A DNA stretch of 64,000 bases from Astrocystis sublimbata (taxonomy: Eukaryota > Ascomycota > Sordariomycetes > Xylariales > Xylariaceae): positions 186,001 to 250,000 of the forward strand of contig JAJNNY010000047.1 in NCBI GenBank assembly GCA_022453515.1. The letters run 5' to 3'. The position numbers and the translations under genes were made by a program. The notes beneath the pieces are model-generated. The model had not been told where the DNA came from and ran no database searches. It saw only the letters and a list, made by a program, of their open reading frames with translations. Every line of letters begins with the position of its first letter. Position 1 is the stretch's first letter. Below, piece after piece: positions 1 through 10,799 of the stretch.

Positions 1-836
1 CGAGGGATTGAGCAGACCGACATGTACACTGGCCATCCGAAGGCCAATGCTTTGTACCTCAGGTTTGAAAAGATATAGACGACTTGGGATTAAGCTGAAA
101 CAGCGATAACAATTGATTGAGAACAATGAGTCAACAGTCGGGAGTGCCTGTCATGACTGCCGAAGGAAACCGGATATCTGGCAACCTAGGAAAAGAGAGC
201 TGCAACCTCTGGGCGCATCCTATCGGCTCCAATATATCGCAACCTAAATTGACTTCCTGTGTCTAACATCATTTTCTGTAGAGGACATCGTGAGTAGGTA
301 CGTACTGAGTGATCAAAATATGCCGAAGTTTGCCTGGCCATCTGTGTTTCTGATAACAGGCAGCATAACTCGCGAGCAAACCTTTCCCCGTGCTGGTATC
401 TTTAGCGAGTAGTAGAACTGTACCCCCAAGCACACAGATCTGGACCTTGCTGTGTCACATGGCCGATATCACTGGCCATTGGCTCATTGCTCACTTTGAG
501 TCTCGTTCAGATTCAGGCTGCTCCACCTGCGCCTGCAAGCAATCAACCAACTGCATTACCATCAACATGAATGACTCACATTCACTACCTACCAAGTCCA
601 ACGGTTTTTGCTTGGACATTGAAGTTGCAACCACGACCCAAACTTGGCACTGCAGAATGTAAGGTTGAGACCTACATGTATCTGAAGTTAGGTACTTCAT
701 GTATAAGTGATCAGACACGCTGCAGCATGTAGTCTCCCGCCGCAACCTTAAGTCATCGTCCACTCTAATTTCTTTTCCATTGCATTTTCATTCTCAATTC
801 CAATTCAGTCAACTCACTCGACGTATTTCTTCTTCG
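1..836. other. Intergenic, no gene seen
   Basis: I see no ORF with recognisable protein features on either strand. The last ~100 bases are the pyrimidine-rich 5' leader of the kinase gene that follows. Confidence 0.5.
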
Positions 837-2053
837 ATGTTTAAACTGTTGGCGCGACCCGTCCGCGGGCTTGCCTACGCGTACCACACAGGCATCAGAA
901 CTGCATGCACTGTCCAAGGTGTATCCGGTCGCCAGTACCTCCAAGGCGAAGTGATTTACAGAGACCAAAAGAACAATCCGACCATCTTCAAAGCCACGAC
1001 AGTTCCGATTTCCCTATCCTCGGCTCAACACTTCTTCACATCTCACGATTTTAGCCGCAGAAACGAGTCTGTTGTTGTTTTGAAGCATGAGGGAAAATAT
1101 ATTTATAAACTTTCTCGGGGTTTCGCAGATGAGTTCGCCGGCTCCCGCCGGCTTCGGATCGCCACTGATTTCGCCCCAGAGGACCACATTGTCGTCTATC
1201 CGTATTTCAAGTGTACCCTACTCGACCTGATGCGAACCGACTCCGAGATTTCTACTGAGGAGAAGAAGAAAGTGTTGCGCTACGTGGGCGAGGCCATCCA
1301 AGAATTCCACGCCAATGGCTGGCTCCATCTCGGTAATTACACCCGCTACCACTCGCAAATTTGGAGACATTTTTACCAATTGGGCTCTTAACAGACATCA
1401 AGCCTAGCAACATCTTTATCAACTGGACCTGCGATGAAAACGGGAACAAGACAGTCACCGGCGCAACACTAGGCGATCTCGACATCGCTTTCAAGCTGAG
1501 AGAAGCTGATATGCGACTTCGCACAGGTATTGCGCTGGGCAATTACATGTGGCGGAGCCCGGAACAACAGACGGGGAGCGGCATGACACAGGCGTCTGAC
1601 ATGTTCTCGTATGGGCTGGTGGTAAGTGGACCGATCCATCACTCGGTTTTGAAAAAGTGCTTGTCCGCTGAACTTGGTGTCGCTATTTAGTGCATTTATA
1701 CCCTTGGCGGTGCGGACTTCCTGCTCTTGGAGAGTGAACGAGAGCTGGCGAACCTGGCGAAACACGGTGTGACGCCGGCCGAAGCCATTCTGACGCGTCA
1801 CTTTATGTATTTCGGTCCTGTGGCCGAGAACCTGCTCGAGCTGGTTGATGAAAGCAAGCATGGTCTTCTCAAGAAGGCATCGGAGGAGGCTGCGTGGACG
1901 GTGAGTCGGCAACCGGGCGTGCGATTCCAGGCCTGGGGCCAGGGCTTAGGTGAGGCGGGAATGGAGGTCATCTCGGGAATGACGAGCATAGATCCAAGCG
2001 CAAGACTCACCATCAATCAGGTGCTGGCGCATTCGTGGTGGCAAGAGTGCTAG
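837..2053 (+). CDS. Atypical protein kinase-like protein, 3 exons
   Basis: Joined exons 837-1332, 1395-1621 and 1691-2053 give 361 residues. The first intron falls inside the catalytic loop: splicing it out restores HLDIKPSN, the usual HxDxKxxN of Ser/Thr kinases. The second intron (GTAAGT donor, TTTAG acceptor) restores YGLVCIYTLGG, the helix-F region. The metal-binding DFG is replaced by DLD in GDLDIAF, and the APE-like element reads RSPE. The C-terminal lobe ends with SIDPSARLTINQVLAHSWW, typical of kinase subdomain XI. The glycine-rich loop is not convincing, so activity is uncertain. An in-frame upstream extension begins with TTG, so I start at the ATG at 837. The substrate is unknown. 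It lies just upstream of a second kinase-fold gene, scy1, but is not similar to it. Confidence 0.8.
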
Positions 2054-2920
2054 GTAAGGAGACACTGGGGCAGCACATTCGCACAAGCTGACTTTACCGA
2101 GGTGGAGGAGGAGTGTGATCAATGATGGATGCAGTCATACGGAAAACTCAGACCTTCTCGTTGGCGAGATGCTCGATGAGTGGCGTCTTAGTGCTCTTGT
2201 CGAAAATCGGACTACGTCGCTACCAAATGTATCACTTACACACTTCTTCTGGGTGATGATGGTCGGATACAACATGGATATGTGAAGAATTGAACTCTTC
2301 CACAGTTGGAAGAAAAACTCAGGGATTTTAATGAAAGCGATATATCTAATAATATCTTTGAGACTTCATCCTGTCTTTATCTCATCGTGAAATGGGATTC
2401 CCTCAGGTAAAGCCACCGTCACATGTAAGACGATAGGCATCATAGTGTGCCTGATTCACGCACTGTGAAGTCTCACACTGCCTGCTGGACTTACATACAG
2501 TGCGCGCCATGGATGTAGACAGTGTCAAGCTTGATTCCCAGGCGCAACTCGTCAGCGCCTCAAGTAAATTAAGGCAACATCATCCATCCATCATCGAAAT
2601 CTCGAATCTCACTTTACGCCGCTCAGCTCCCCGCCTTCCCGACCTCCCCTACATACCGCGATCCACCAAAGCAGCGCTGCTTATTGCATCAGTCACGCAT
2701 CCAGTCGAGCCGTCTGCAGGCTGCGGTTGCGCCGGCTACAGCGGCCACGCCCATCGCCGTCAGCCTTCAGGTCGGCGCATGAACGAGGCAGCATCACACA
2801 CGAGCTGTCGCGACCCACGACGACGACAACACTGGCGATCACCGTCCCACACGACATGACGGGCGACAACACTGACTACCGCCGAGCACGAGAGACATTA
2901 GCAGCAGCCCGTCGCCCATC
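2054..2920. other. Intergenic / 5' region of scy1
   Basis: This holds the 3' flank of the kinase gene and the promoter and leader of scy1. An open frame at 2500-2859 has a low-complexity Arg/Ser/Pro composition typical of translated leader sequence and no domain, so I do not call it a gene. Confidence 0.5.
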
Positions 2921-5900
2921 ATGTTCTCCTCGCTGAAGGGCTTCTCGTCCAACATCCACTCGAACTACGTTGTGTCGCAGTCCGTCTCCTCCACCGCCGG
3001 CGCCTGGAAGATCTACGATGCCAAGAAGAAGTCTACCCAGAAACCCTACTCCGTCTTCGTCTTCGACCGCAAGTCCCTCGACGCCCACGCCTCCTCCCTG
3101 AGCCGCTCCGGCGCCCAGGCCTTCAAGCGCGCCGCCGAGGAGGTCGTCGAGCGCCTGAAGAAGGAGGCCTCGTCCCTGGCCCGTCTGCGCCACCCCAACG
3201 TCCTCGAGCTCGTCGAGCCCGTCGAGGACACCCGCGGTGGCGGCTTGCAGTTCGTCACCGAGCCCATCACCGCCTCCCTCGCCAGCTTGTTGCAGGACAA
3301 GGACGACCAGGAGAGGGCTGGCGGCATAGGCGGCCGGTCCAGCCGCTTTGTCACCGAGGACTCAGACGGCGTCAGGCGGAGGCGCGAGCTCGAGATCGAT
3401 GAGCTCGAGATCCAGAAGGGCCTGCTCCAGGTGAGCAAGGCTCTCGAGTTCCTCCACGAGAACGCCGGCCTCGTCCACGGCAACCTCACCCCGGACGCCG
3501 TTCTCATCAACGCCAAGGTACGTCTACACCTGTCCGTCTTCCGTCTATACCAGCCTTATGATGCTAACACGATGCTTCTAGTCTGACTGGAAGATCAGCG
3601 GCCTCGCGTTTTGTAGCCCGATCGAAAACTCGACGAAACCTACATCCGTCCAGCCCATCAGCCTCTCCGAGGTCTTGAATTTAGATACCCGCCTACCGCG
3701 CTATGTACAAATTAATTTAGACTATACCTCCCCCGACTTCGTTCTCGATAATAACCTCACCGCCTCGGCCGACATGTTCTCCATCGGACTGCTGTGTATC
3801 GCCCTCTACAACTCACCCCACCGCTCCCCCATAGAAACGAGCGGGAGCATATCAGCATACCGACGCATATTCACCTCATCCTCGACCGTGCCTTCGGCCG
3901 GCAATGACTTCTTATCGAAGCGCCCCCTGCCCAAGGATCTGGCCAACTATGTCTTGCCACGCTTGATCACAAGGCGGCCCGCCCAGCGCATGAGCGCCCG
4001 CGAGTTCCAGGAGAGTCAATACTTCGACAACATATTCGTCTCGACCATCCGCTTCCTAGATGCCTTCCCGGCCAAGACCCCAGGCGAGAAAGCCTCGTTC
4101 ATGAGGGGTCTGAACAAGGTCCTCCCGTCCTTCCCGAAAGCAGTCATGGAAAAGAAGGTCTTGCCCGCTTTGCTAGAGGAACTGAAGGACAAGGAGCTCT
4201 TGTCGCTTATTCTACAGAATGTCTTCAAAATCATGAGCCTGCTGCCCTCCTCCCGACGTGCATTTGGGGAGCAGGTGCGCCCGAGATTGAAGGAGATCTT
4301 TGTCGACAATGCCAAGCAAACCCAGGAGAAGGACACGGCGCGAGATGCGGGCTTAATGGTCATCCTGGAAAACACCACTCTGATTGCCGAGAATAGTTCG
4401 GGCAAGGAGTTCAAAGATGGTATGTGCACTGCGCCCTGCAACACCGGTCTTTCTTGCTTTCTTTGCCCCTATTCTTATTTTTTTGAACCTGACCATACAC
4501 AACCTGTTCATAACGCTTTACGAAGCTGGTAACTGATCCATTGATAGATGTCCTCCCGATCCTTCTTACCGCCATCGAGTCTCCCACGCCGTCGCTCGTC
4601 GATGCGGCACTTAGAGGTCTGCCGAATGTACTGCCTGTTCTGGATTTTAGCACCATCAAGAATGAGCTCTTTCCCGTCGTGGCCACCGTGTTCAGCAAGA
4701 CAAACAGCTTGGCGATCAAAGTGCGCGGCTGCCGTGCGTTTGTCATTCTCTGCGGCGGCTCCAACCAATCCAGCTCCGGCGATGACGGGCTCGATGGCCT
4801 GGCCCCGGAGAAGAAGAAGAAGACATCCTCGTCGAGCGCCCTCGACAAGTACACCATGCAGGAGAAGATCATCCCCCTCATCAAAGCCATCAAGACCAAA
4901 GAACCTGCCGTCATGATGGCCTCCCTGGATGTCCTGCGCGTAGTCGGCGAGAATGCGGACGCCGACTTCGCCGCCATGGAGATCCTGCCCATTCTCTGGT
5001 ACATGAGTCTCGGCCCTCTGCTCGACCTCAAGCAATTCCAGTCTTTCATGGAACTCATCAAGTCACTGTCAAGGCGCGTCGAAGATGAGCAAACCAAGAA
5101 GCTCCAAGAGCTGGCCGTCACCAACGGCGCCACGTCGCCCGCAGTGCCAGCCAACGATGACTTCTTGGGCTTTGGCGGTGTCACGGGCACTACCTTCGAT
5201 ACAGCGGCAAATGGGACAACGCCCGATGACTTCGAGCGTCTGGTCAAGGGCAAAGCGGCGCAGACGACGAGCGGTGCGATGGATGGCGGCTGGGACACGA
5301 TGGCAAGCAGTACCCCTACAGCAGCAACATCAGCAGCTGCTGCTGCTTCTGCGACAGTAAAGTCACCCACTGCGCAGTTCTCTTGGTCGACGCCGCCGCC
5401 GCAGGCGAACACGCAGTTCAATCCTCCCAAAACACAGCCACAGCCCGCTTTCCGCACCGTGACGCCGGACCTGGCGTCGTTTGGCACGCTCAGTCCGCAG
5501 ACTACGCAGTTCTCGCAGCCGCTGCAGCCTGTGGCTGCGTCTACGCCTTCGATACAGAACGCTCCAAGTGCTTCGACGGGGATTAATTGGTCTGGTGCGG
5601 CTAATCCGTGGGGATCGTCCTCTACTGCGACTCCGACGCTGAACTCGATGAACTTGGGAATGTCCAATATGAATATCAATAGACCGACTATGACTCAGCA
5701 AACTTCGTCTTTCTCGTTGGCTCCGCCTCCGTCGGCTGGTGTAACGCCATCGGGCGGTTCTGGGTTCAGGTTACCGCCGCCGCCGGCGGGCGGGTTTCAG
5801 CGGCAGGCCTCGACGAGTTCGGCTTCGTCGGGCTTTGGTGGGATGGGGGGTATGAGTGGGATGAATATGAATAATAATAGGGGGATGAGTGGGATGGGGA

Positions 5901-6037
5901 TGGGGATGAGTGTGATGACGCCGACGGTGCCCGGACAGCAGCAGCAGCAGCAGCAGCAGAGACCACAACAGCAACAGCAACAACAGATGAAACCGCCGGG
6001 TGGTGTTGGTCTGAGTCAGTATGAGAGTTTGTTGTAG
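2921..6037 (+). CDS. scy1: SCY1-family pseudokinase (SCYL2-like), 3 exons
   Basis: Exons 2921-3517, 3582-4419 and 4548-6037 encode 974 residues. Residues ~1-330 form a kinase fold without catalytic residues: the HRD loop reads HGNLTPDAVLIN, so this is a pseudokinase. A helical HEAT-repeat region follows (~350-650), e.g. around KVLPALLEELKDKELLSLIL and the conserved DVLPILLTAIESPTPSLVDA. The tail (~700-974) is low complexity, rich in Ser, Thr, Pro, Gly, Met and Asn, with two Gln runs near the C terminus (bases ~5936-5985). SCY1-like proteins are known to act in clathrin/COPI-related membrane traffic and tRNA export; SCYL2 binds clathrin. Intron 1 has GTACGT, a GCTAAC branch point and CTAG. Intron 2 is phase 1 and rejoins as GAT-GAT. 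Length and architecture fit fungal family members. Confidence 0.93.
3518..3581 (+). other. Intron 1 of scy1
   Basis: A 64-nt GT-AG intron. A GCTAAC branch point lies ~13 nt before the acceptor, a good example of the splice signals used across this window. Confidence 0.9.
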
Positions 6038-6179
6038 GTTGGGGATTAGACTCGGGGATTAAAAACCTCTGGGATTGACGGATTCAGGCTTGAGGGGCTT
6101 AGAAATTTAGTAGGGATTCAGTAAATACTTGGTGAATGATTATTGAGCGATTGATGATTCAGCGAGGTTATGGATGAGT

Positions 6180-6227
6180 GAGGTGTTGAGTGAGCGAGGT
6201 GTTGAGTGAGCGAGGCGTTGAGTGAGC
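6180..6227. repeat. Tandem repeat, 3 x 16 bp
   Basis: Three head-to-tail copies of GAGGTGTTGAGTGAGC; the third differs by one T-to-C change. The repeat lies in the 3' flank of scy1 and is non-coding. Confidence 0.85.
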
Positions 6228-9200
6228 GGAGTCATGAGAGTTAAGGATAGGTTGAGGGAATTGAGTTGGTGAGGAGCCTGAGCGGACTGAGAGGGTGAAA
6301 GGAACGAGGGCATTAAGGGAGTTGGAGGTTATAGGCATAGTTGTTATGGATTGTGTAGCTCATTAGTATATGATCTTAGCCTTGAACAAAGGAGGAAAGC
6401 GAACAACGAACTGTAGTGTTTATAGGAGGTTTATAAAATAATAAGGATATATTAGAGTTTTACTATGTTATAAGACAATATTATCTCTTACTAAGTAGTA
6501 TAATCCATTCTGTTATAAACACTGCGAATCTATAGTATTGTATTTATTTAACTTGTGTTAATTGAAAGTGCAAGTATAGATGTGCGGGCAGGGGAAAAGA
6601 GGTGACATAGATTCCTAGATAGGGAGGAGGGTTCCGATCAATTGTCTTAAGCTTAGCAACGTTGTTCAATAGTTGAGGGTAGCATAGAAGGTTAACTCAG
6701 TCAAGTGAAAGAGGAAGCAGAGACTAGCTACAGGACGGCGGGCATTGCATTGATAGCATATCTTCTTTTGTGTTCGTCCTTGGAGGCCTCGACCTGTTGT
6801 CTCTATAACCCGGGGCAACTTGATTTTGTTTCTCTTAGGTATGAAATAGAATCTTTGATTTTCGGCCAGGATACTATGACGAGGGTCCAGAACATTATCC
6901 TCTCAATGGCTGCGTTCTCATGCACCCTAAGAATACAGGTATCCGAGTGTTGGTTTCATAGATTTATATTAATCCATCCGTGTTACGTCTTTGGGTAGGT
7001 TGAACTTAACTAGAGCTAAAATTGCGGTATCTATATTTATATATAATATTCAAGCTAGCTAGGCGTGGTTTAGGTGACTTATCGAAGTACAACTTGTTGT
7101 ATAAGAAAACGGGAGTGTGGGGGGCCGGGTAGATAGGTACATGTAGGTAGACCTCATCGTAAAGGAACATTATTCGTAGAAGTACGAGTACAGTGCGTGA
7201 GGAAAAGAGAGAGTGAGAGAATCCATGAAGGAGATCAGCCGGCCAGCTACATAAACTACCGAGAATACTTACCTACATTTTAGTCCCGCCTCGTCCCGCC
7301 GCTATATTCACATGTCTCTCCTTCCGCCTGCTCCGGCTGTGCCGCAATACTAATCATTAATAAGTACGTAGGTTCCAGGCTCTCGGGACGCGTTATTGGC
7401 TTGGCGGTCTTCTGATATACGAATTGTGTATTTATTATACTTGATAGGCATGTTCGGGTGTACATGCTTGTCTTGGGCTAGATAGTAACGACTAGACTAG
7501 GGAGGAGTGTACGGTAGGTGCGTTAGGTACGGTAGGTGAGGCGGATAGGACGGGGAGCCGCAGAGCGGACTGGGCGGTTCGCGGGAGGCTGCTACCGCTG
7601 TGGGCACTCGGCTTTGGTTTCGATTTGGGTCTGGAAATGGGACTTGTGAGCGGAATGCGGATATTACCCGGCTTGCGTGCGAGTGAGAGAGACAGGTTCC
7701 CGGTATCAGCGGGTGATAAGTAGGTACCGTGGGGGTTGGTTCGTATTACATAAGGTAGGGTAGGTTGGTGGGTGTGGGTGGGATGTTGACCAGTTCGTCA
7801 CCACTGTACGTCATCATGCACTTCTCACGAACTATTGGGTTTTATTGCTTAGTTGTCTATTGCTTCTACCATTGGCTGTTGTAAGCTGGGTGGGCTGCAT
7901 GCAGTGAGATGGCTCTGCGAACAGGTGTAAGACTGTAAGTGCTGACGTGTGAGACGTGAAGCGTTGCGTGTGGGATATAATCGAAATGTCATTATTGATT
8001 TCATAAAGCTGTAATGAATAAACTCATACTACTCCCGTCGCAGTTCGTGCCTCATCTGGGTTAGTTTCTCTGGGTAAGTAATTGCAACATCGATATTGTC
8101 AGTTTGAGAATAGACCCTATCAGCCTGTCACTTCGATTGCATGTTGCACTAACCTTATATCACCTTGGTAACTGGCCAGGGTTGAATTGTTTCGATCTTC
8201 TGTTTTAAACACAGCTGCACTCTTGTCTATCAAACGAGTAGGATCATCCGTGACAACTCACGGCTCAGCACCCTTGTCTGTCCGACTTAGACATGTCCAC
8301 CTTTTAAGAAGTACATAATTACCGCTATTCATGAGACTCGTAAGTGACACTTGATGGATACGAGTATTCTTTCATAATAGACACCCTAAAGACTGTTCAC
8401 TTTCAGTGACCCCCAAGGGCTGCATAAGCGAGCGAGTTGCACGTCAAGTGTCAAAGTTCCAACAGTTGTGTTAGTGCGTTACATAATTTCGGTACGAGGG
8501 GCCCGAGCTTCCAGGAGTGTGCCGATGTAACTCAGCGAGGAATCCATTTCTTGACCGGTCAGTTCTGACAGCGGTTTACCTGGTAAGGATCCAGGGGTGC
8601 AGTGGGTAAGGGAACCCTGTCGATAGGGCCATAAAGATCAATTGCTATACATGCTGGATCGAGCCAACGATGTCGTTGAGACACCGAGGCACCAAGCGTA
8701 GTGAGGCCCTGATGCGCGGTGCCGGCTCGGCTGGCAGTCGAGCAGCGTCGGGTACGAAGATCTACATGGGCTTATATAGATTCGATCCGAGTGGCGTGTC
8801 CTGGCGTGGTTCTCACTCTAGCGGGAGGAGAAGCACGGTTATAGCAAAGAGGCATATACCCGCCTATCAGCGATCAATAACTACCGTACGTTTGCAAAGA
8901 GATCGATCGAAGCAGCACGGGAACAATCTTGCAAATTGTACGGTTCCGCACATACTGTAGCTCAGGTGAGTCTGGGATGCGTATGAGTAATACTTGACAA
9001 GTAGGTAATCGAAGGGTGCACTGCCTTGCCATGATGCTAATTCCGTGCCTCGGCTGGACTATTCCACTCTCGGCCTCGGATATCCTTGCCCCCCCTTGCG
9101 ATGCATCACAGCATGTTACATTGCTATGCACATCAAGTGTCACCGAATATGCACCGAACCCGTAGCGAATCTTGTGTGTGGAGGCTAGTGCATCCAGGCA

Positions 9201-9638
9201 TGCCCAGCTGAACGTCTGGGGAAAAGCATACATACTTCACAACTTGAAATCGATTCCAAAATTCCATAGTAGGAAACATTCTCGATCGGTTTGGTTGAGC
9301 TGCGACGGATGAGCAACACGCAGCAAGCGGCGCGGAACCCTCCCTCCCTCGCCTCCCTGCTCGCCTGGTAGTCTGCGATACCCACAGCAATACCTAACAG
9401 CGATCAGCACGGATACAGCAGATAAGCACCCGCCGTACCGACGGTTACTTAACACGGGCTGGCACCAAAAATTACCCGAATGCAACTGATCTTCGCGTAT
9501 GCAGCAACGGAAACGAAGCAGCTTGTATTGGCTTGCTCGTTGATATATTCTGGACGGCTCCTCGTCGCGGGCCTCACTTCTCTCGTGTCATAATCATTAT
9601 ACTCTTGCGTACTCCTATTGCACTTCATAGCACCCAAT

Positions 9639-9682
9639 ACCCCACAATCACCTTCTTCCTACCCCACAATCACCTTCTTCCT
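9639..9682. repeat. Tandem repeat, 2 x 22 bp
   Basis: Two perfect adjacent copies of a 22-bp pyrimidine-rich unit starting ACCCCACAATCACC, with the start of a third copy. It sits ~90-135 bp upstream of the start codon at 9774, within the probable leader or promoter. Confidence 0.85.
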
Positions 9683-9773
9683 ACCCCACGACATAATCTA
9701 TAATTGCGTGTCCATTCCCTTATTACATAAGTCTTGCTTTACTTTGCTTAGACCTCGTCAGCTTTAATTCTTC

Positions 9774-10799
9774 ATGTCCTTGACTGGAAGCACAATGCCA
9801 GAAGAAGAGGTCGTGTTAATAACGCAGGCGCCGTCGGAAGCGTGGTTCGAAGGCTTCATAGTCAGGCCCAACGGCAAGGTTCTGGCGACTCGGTTGGATA
9901 AGCCCGAGCTGTACACATTCCAAGCCGATGACCCAGACGCAGTACCTGAACTGATATGCACATTCCCGGACTGCAACTCCCTCATCAACATCTGCGCCAT
10001 CCCGGGCTATGACGATGACTATTTTATCCTCTGCAGCACGGCTGATCTCGAGGTTGTCACACACAAAGATGCTTGGCTCTGGCGCGTATCCTTCGACCAA
10101 AAGGATGAGAATGCCCCACCTAAGACAACTCGCGTCACGAGCGTGCCGGACGAAGGATATTGTCTAGGAGTCAAAGCAGTAACGGACCGTATCGTTCTTC
10201 TACCAGACGGGAGGACGCAGTGCATATGGCATATGGACACGCAGACAGGAAAGAAGACAATCTTCGCGAAGGACAGGTCTATGGAGCGCCACGGCGAAAA
10301 GGATGGTTACTGGGGCATAAATCGACTACAAATCGTTGGTGACTTTGTTTACTTCACCAACTCGGGCGGTGGTTTACTTTGTCGCCTTCCGGTCGAGTTC
10401 GACACATCCAACGCCGAGGTTGGGATCCGCGTGACAGGTCCCCCACAGATGGTTGCCGATAACCTCCCACGGCATCTGGATGGTCTGGCCGTCTCGCCAG
10501 ACCAGTCTCACGCTTACGTAGCGAGCCACATTGACGGTCGCCTGCATCAGGTGCAGATAGATCCGGCTACGGGGAAGGGCACGACTCTCGTCATCAGGGA
10601 GAGTCTCGACAGTCCCACCGGCGTCAATCTCGCTCCACACCCCGACGACCCCAACAAGCTGAAGCTGTATATTGTGTGCTGCGGCGAGATCGAAGTGGCG
10701 TGGATGCCGAGAGAGGATAACCCATGGGAGGCCATTCGCGACATCAACTCCGCTGTTACTGTTACTGTCACGCAAGAAGTCGTGGAGACGAGCGGATGA
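9774..10799 (+). CDS. SMP-30/gluconolactonase-like beta-propeller protein
   Basis: A single exon of 341 residues. Repeated blade-like stretches include EGFIVRPNGKVLATRLDKPE, NRLQIVGDFVYFTNS and LDGLAVSPDQSHAYVASHID, and a late SPTGVNLAPHPDD. These resemble the six-bladed propeller of the SMP-30/Gluconolactonase/LRE-like superfamily, whose members hydrolyse lactones or act as strictosidine synthase-like enzymes. There is no signal peptide, so it is probably cytosolic. A second in-frame ATG lies eight codons downstream. It stands alone with several kilobases of non-coding DNA on each side, so its context gives no substrate. Family assignment is from overall pattern only, and the exact reaction is not predictable. 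Confidence 0.8.
   Translation: MSLTGSTMPEEEVVLITQAPSEAWFEGFIVRPNGKVLATRLDKPELYTFQADDPDAVPELICTFPDCNSLINICAIPGYDDDYFILCSTADLEVVTHKDAWLWRVSFDQKDENAPPKTTRVTSVPDEGYCLGVKAVTDRIVLLPDGRTQCIWHMDTQTGKKTIFAKDRSMERHGEKDGYWGINRLQIVGDFVYFTNSGGGLLCRLPVEFDTSNAEVGIRVTGPPQMVADNLPRHLDGLAVSPDQSHAYVASHIDGRLHQVQIDPATGKGTTLVIRESLDSPTGVNLAPHPDDPNKLKLYIVCCGEIEVAWMPREDNPWEAIRDINSAVTVTVTQEVVETSG

Larger units (their letters stand above)
6038..9773. other. Long intergenic region with AT-rich island
   Basis: This is 3.7 kb without a supportable gene. It begins with GA-rich degenerate repeats derived from TGAGTGAG (6170-6320). An AT-rich, TA-dinucleotide-rich island follows (~6400-6560 and ~7000-7070), then TAGG/GGTA-rich sequence (7490-7760). 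Short ORFs at 6705-6998, 8670-8960 and 8874-9485 show no domain, signal peptide or plausible splice structure. The final part is the promoter of the beta-propeller gene. Confidence 0.55.

Noticed and set aside
4411..5679. Long minus-strand open frame (about 420 codons) over scy1
   Set aside because: It lies antisense to the conserved SCY1 exon, has no domain, and arises from the codon bias of the real gene.
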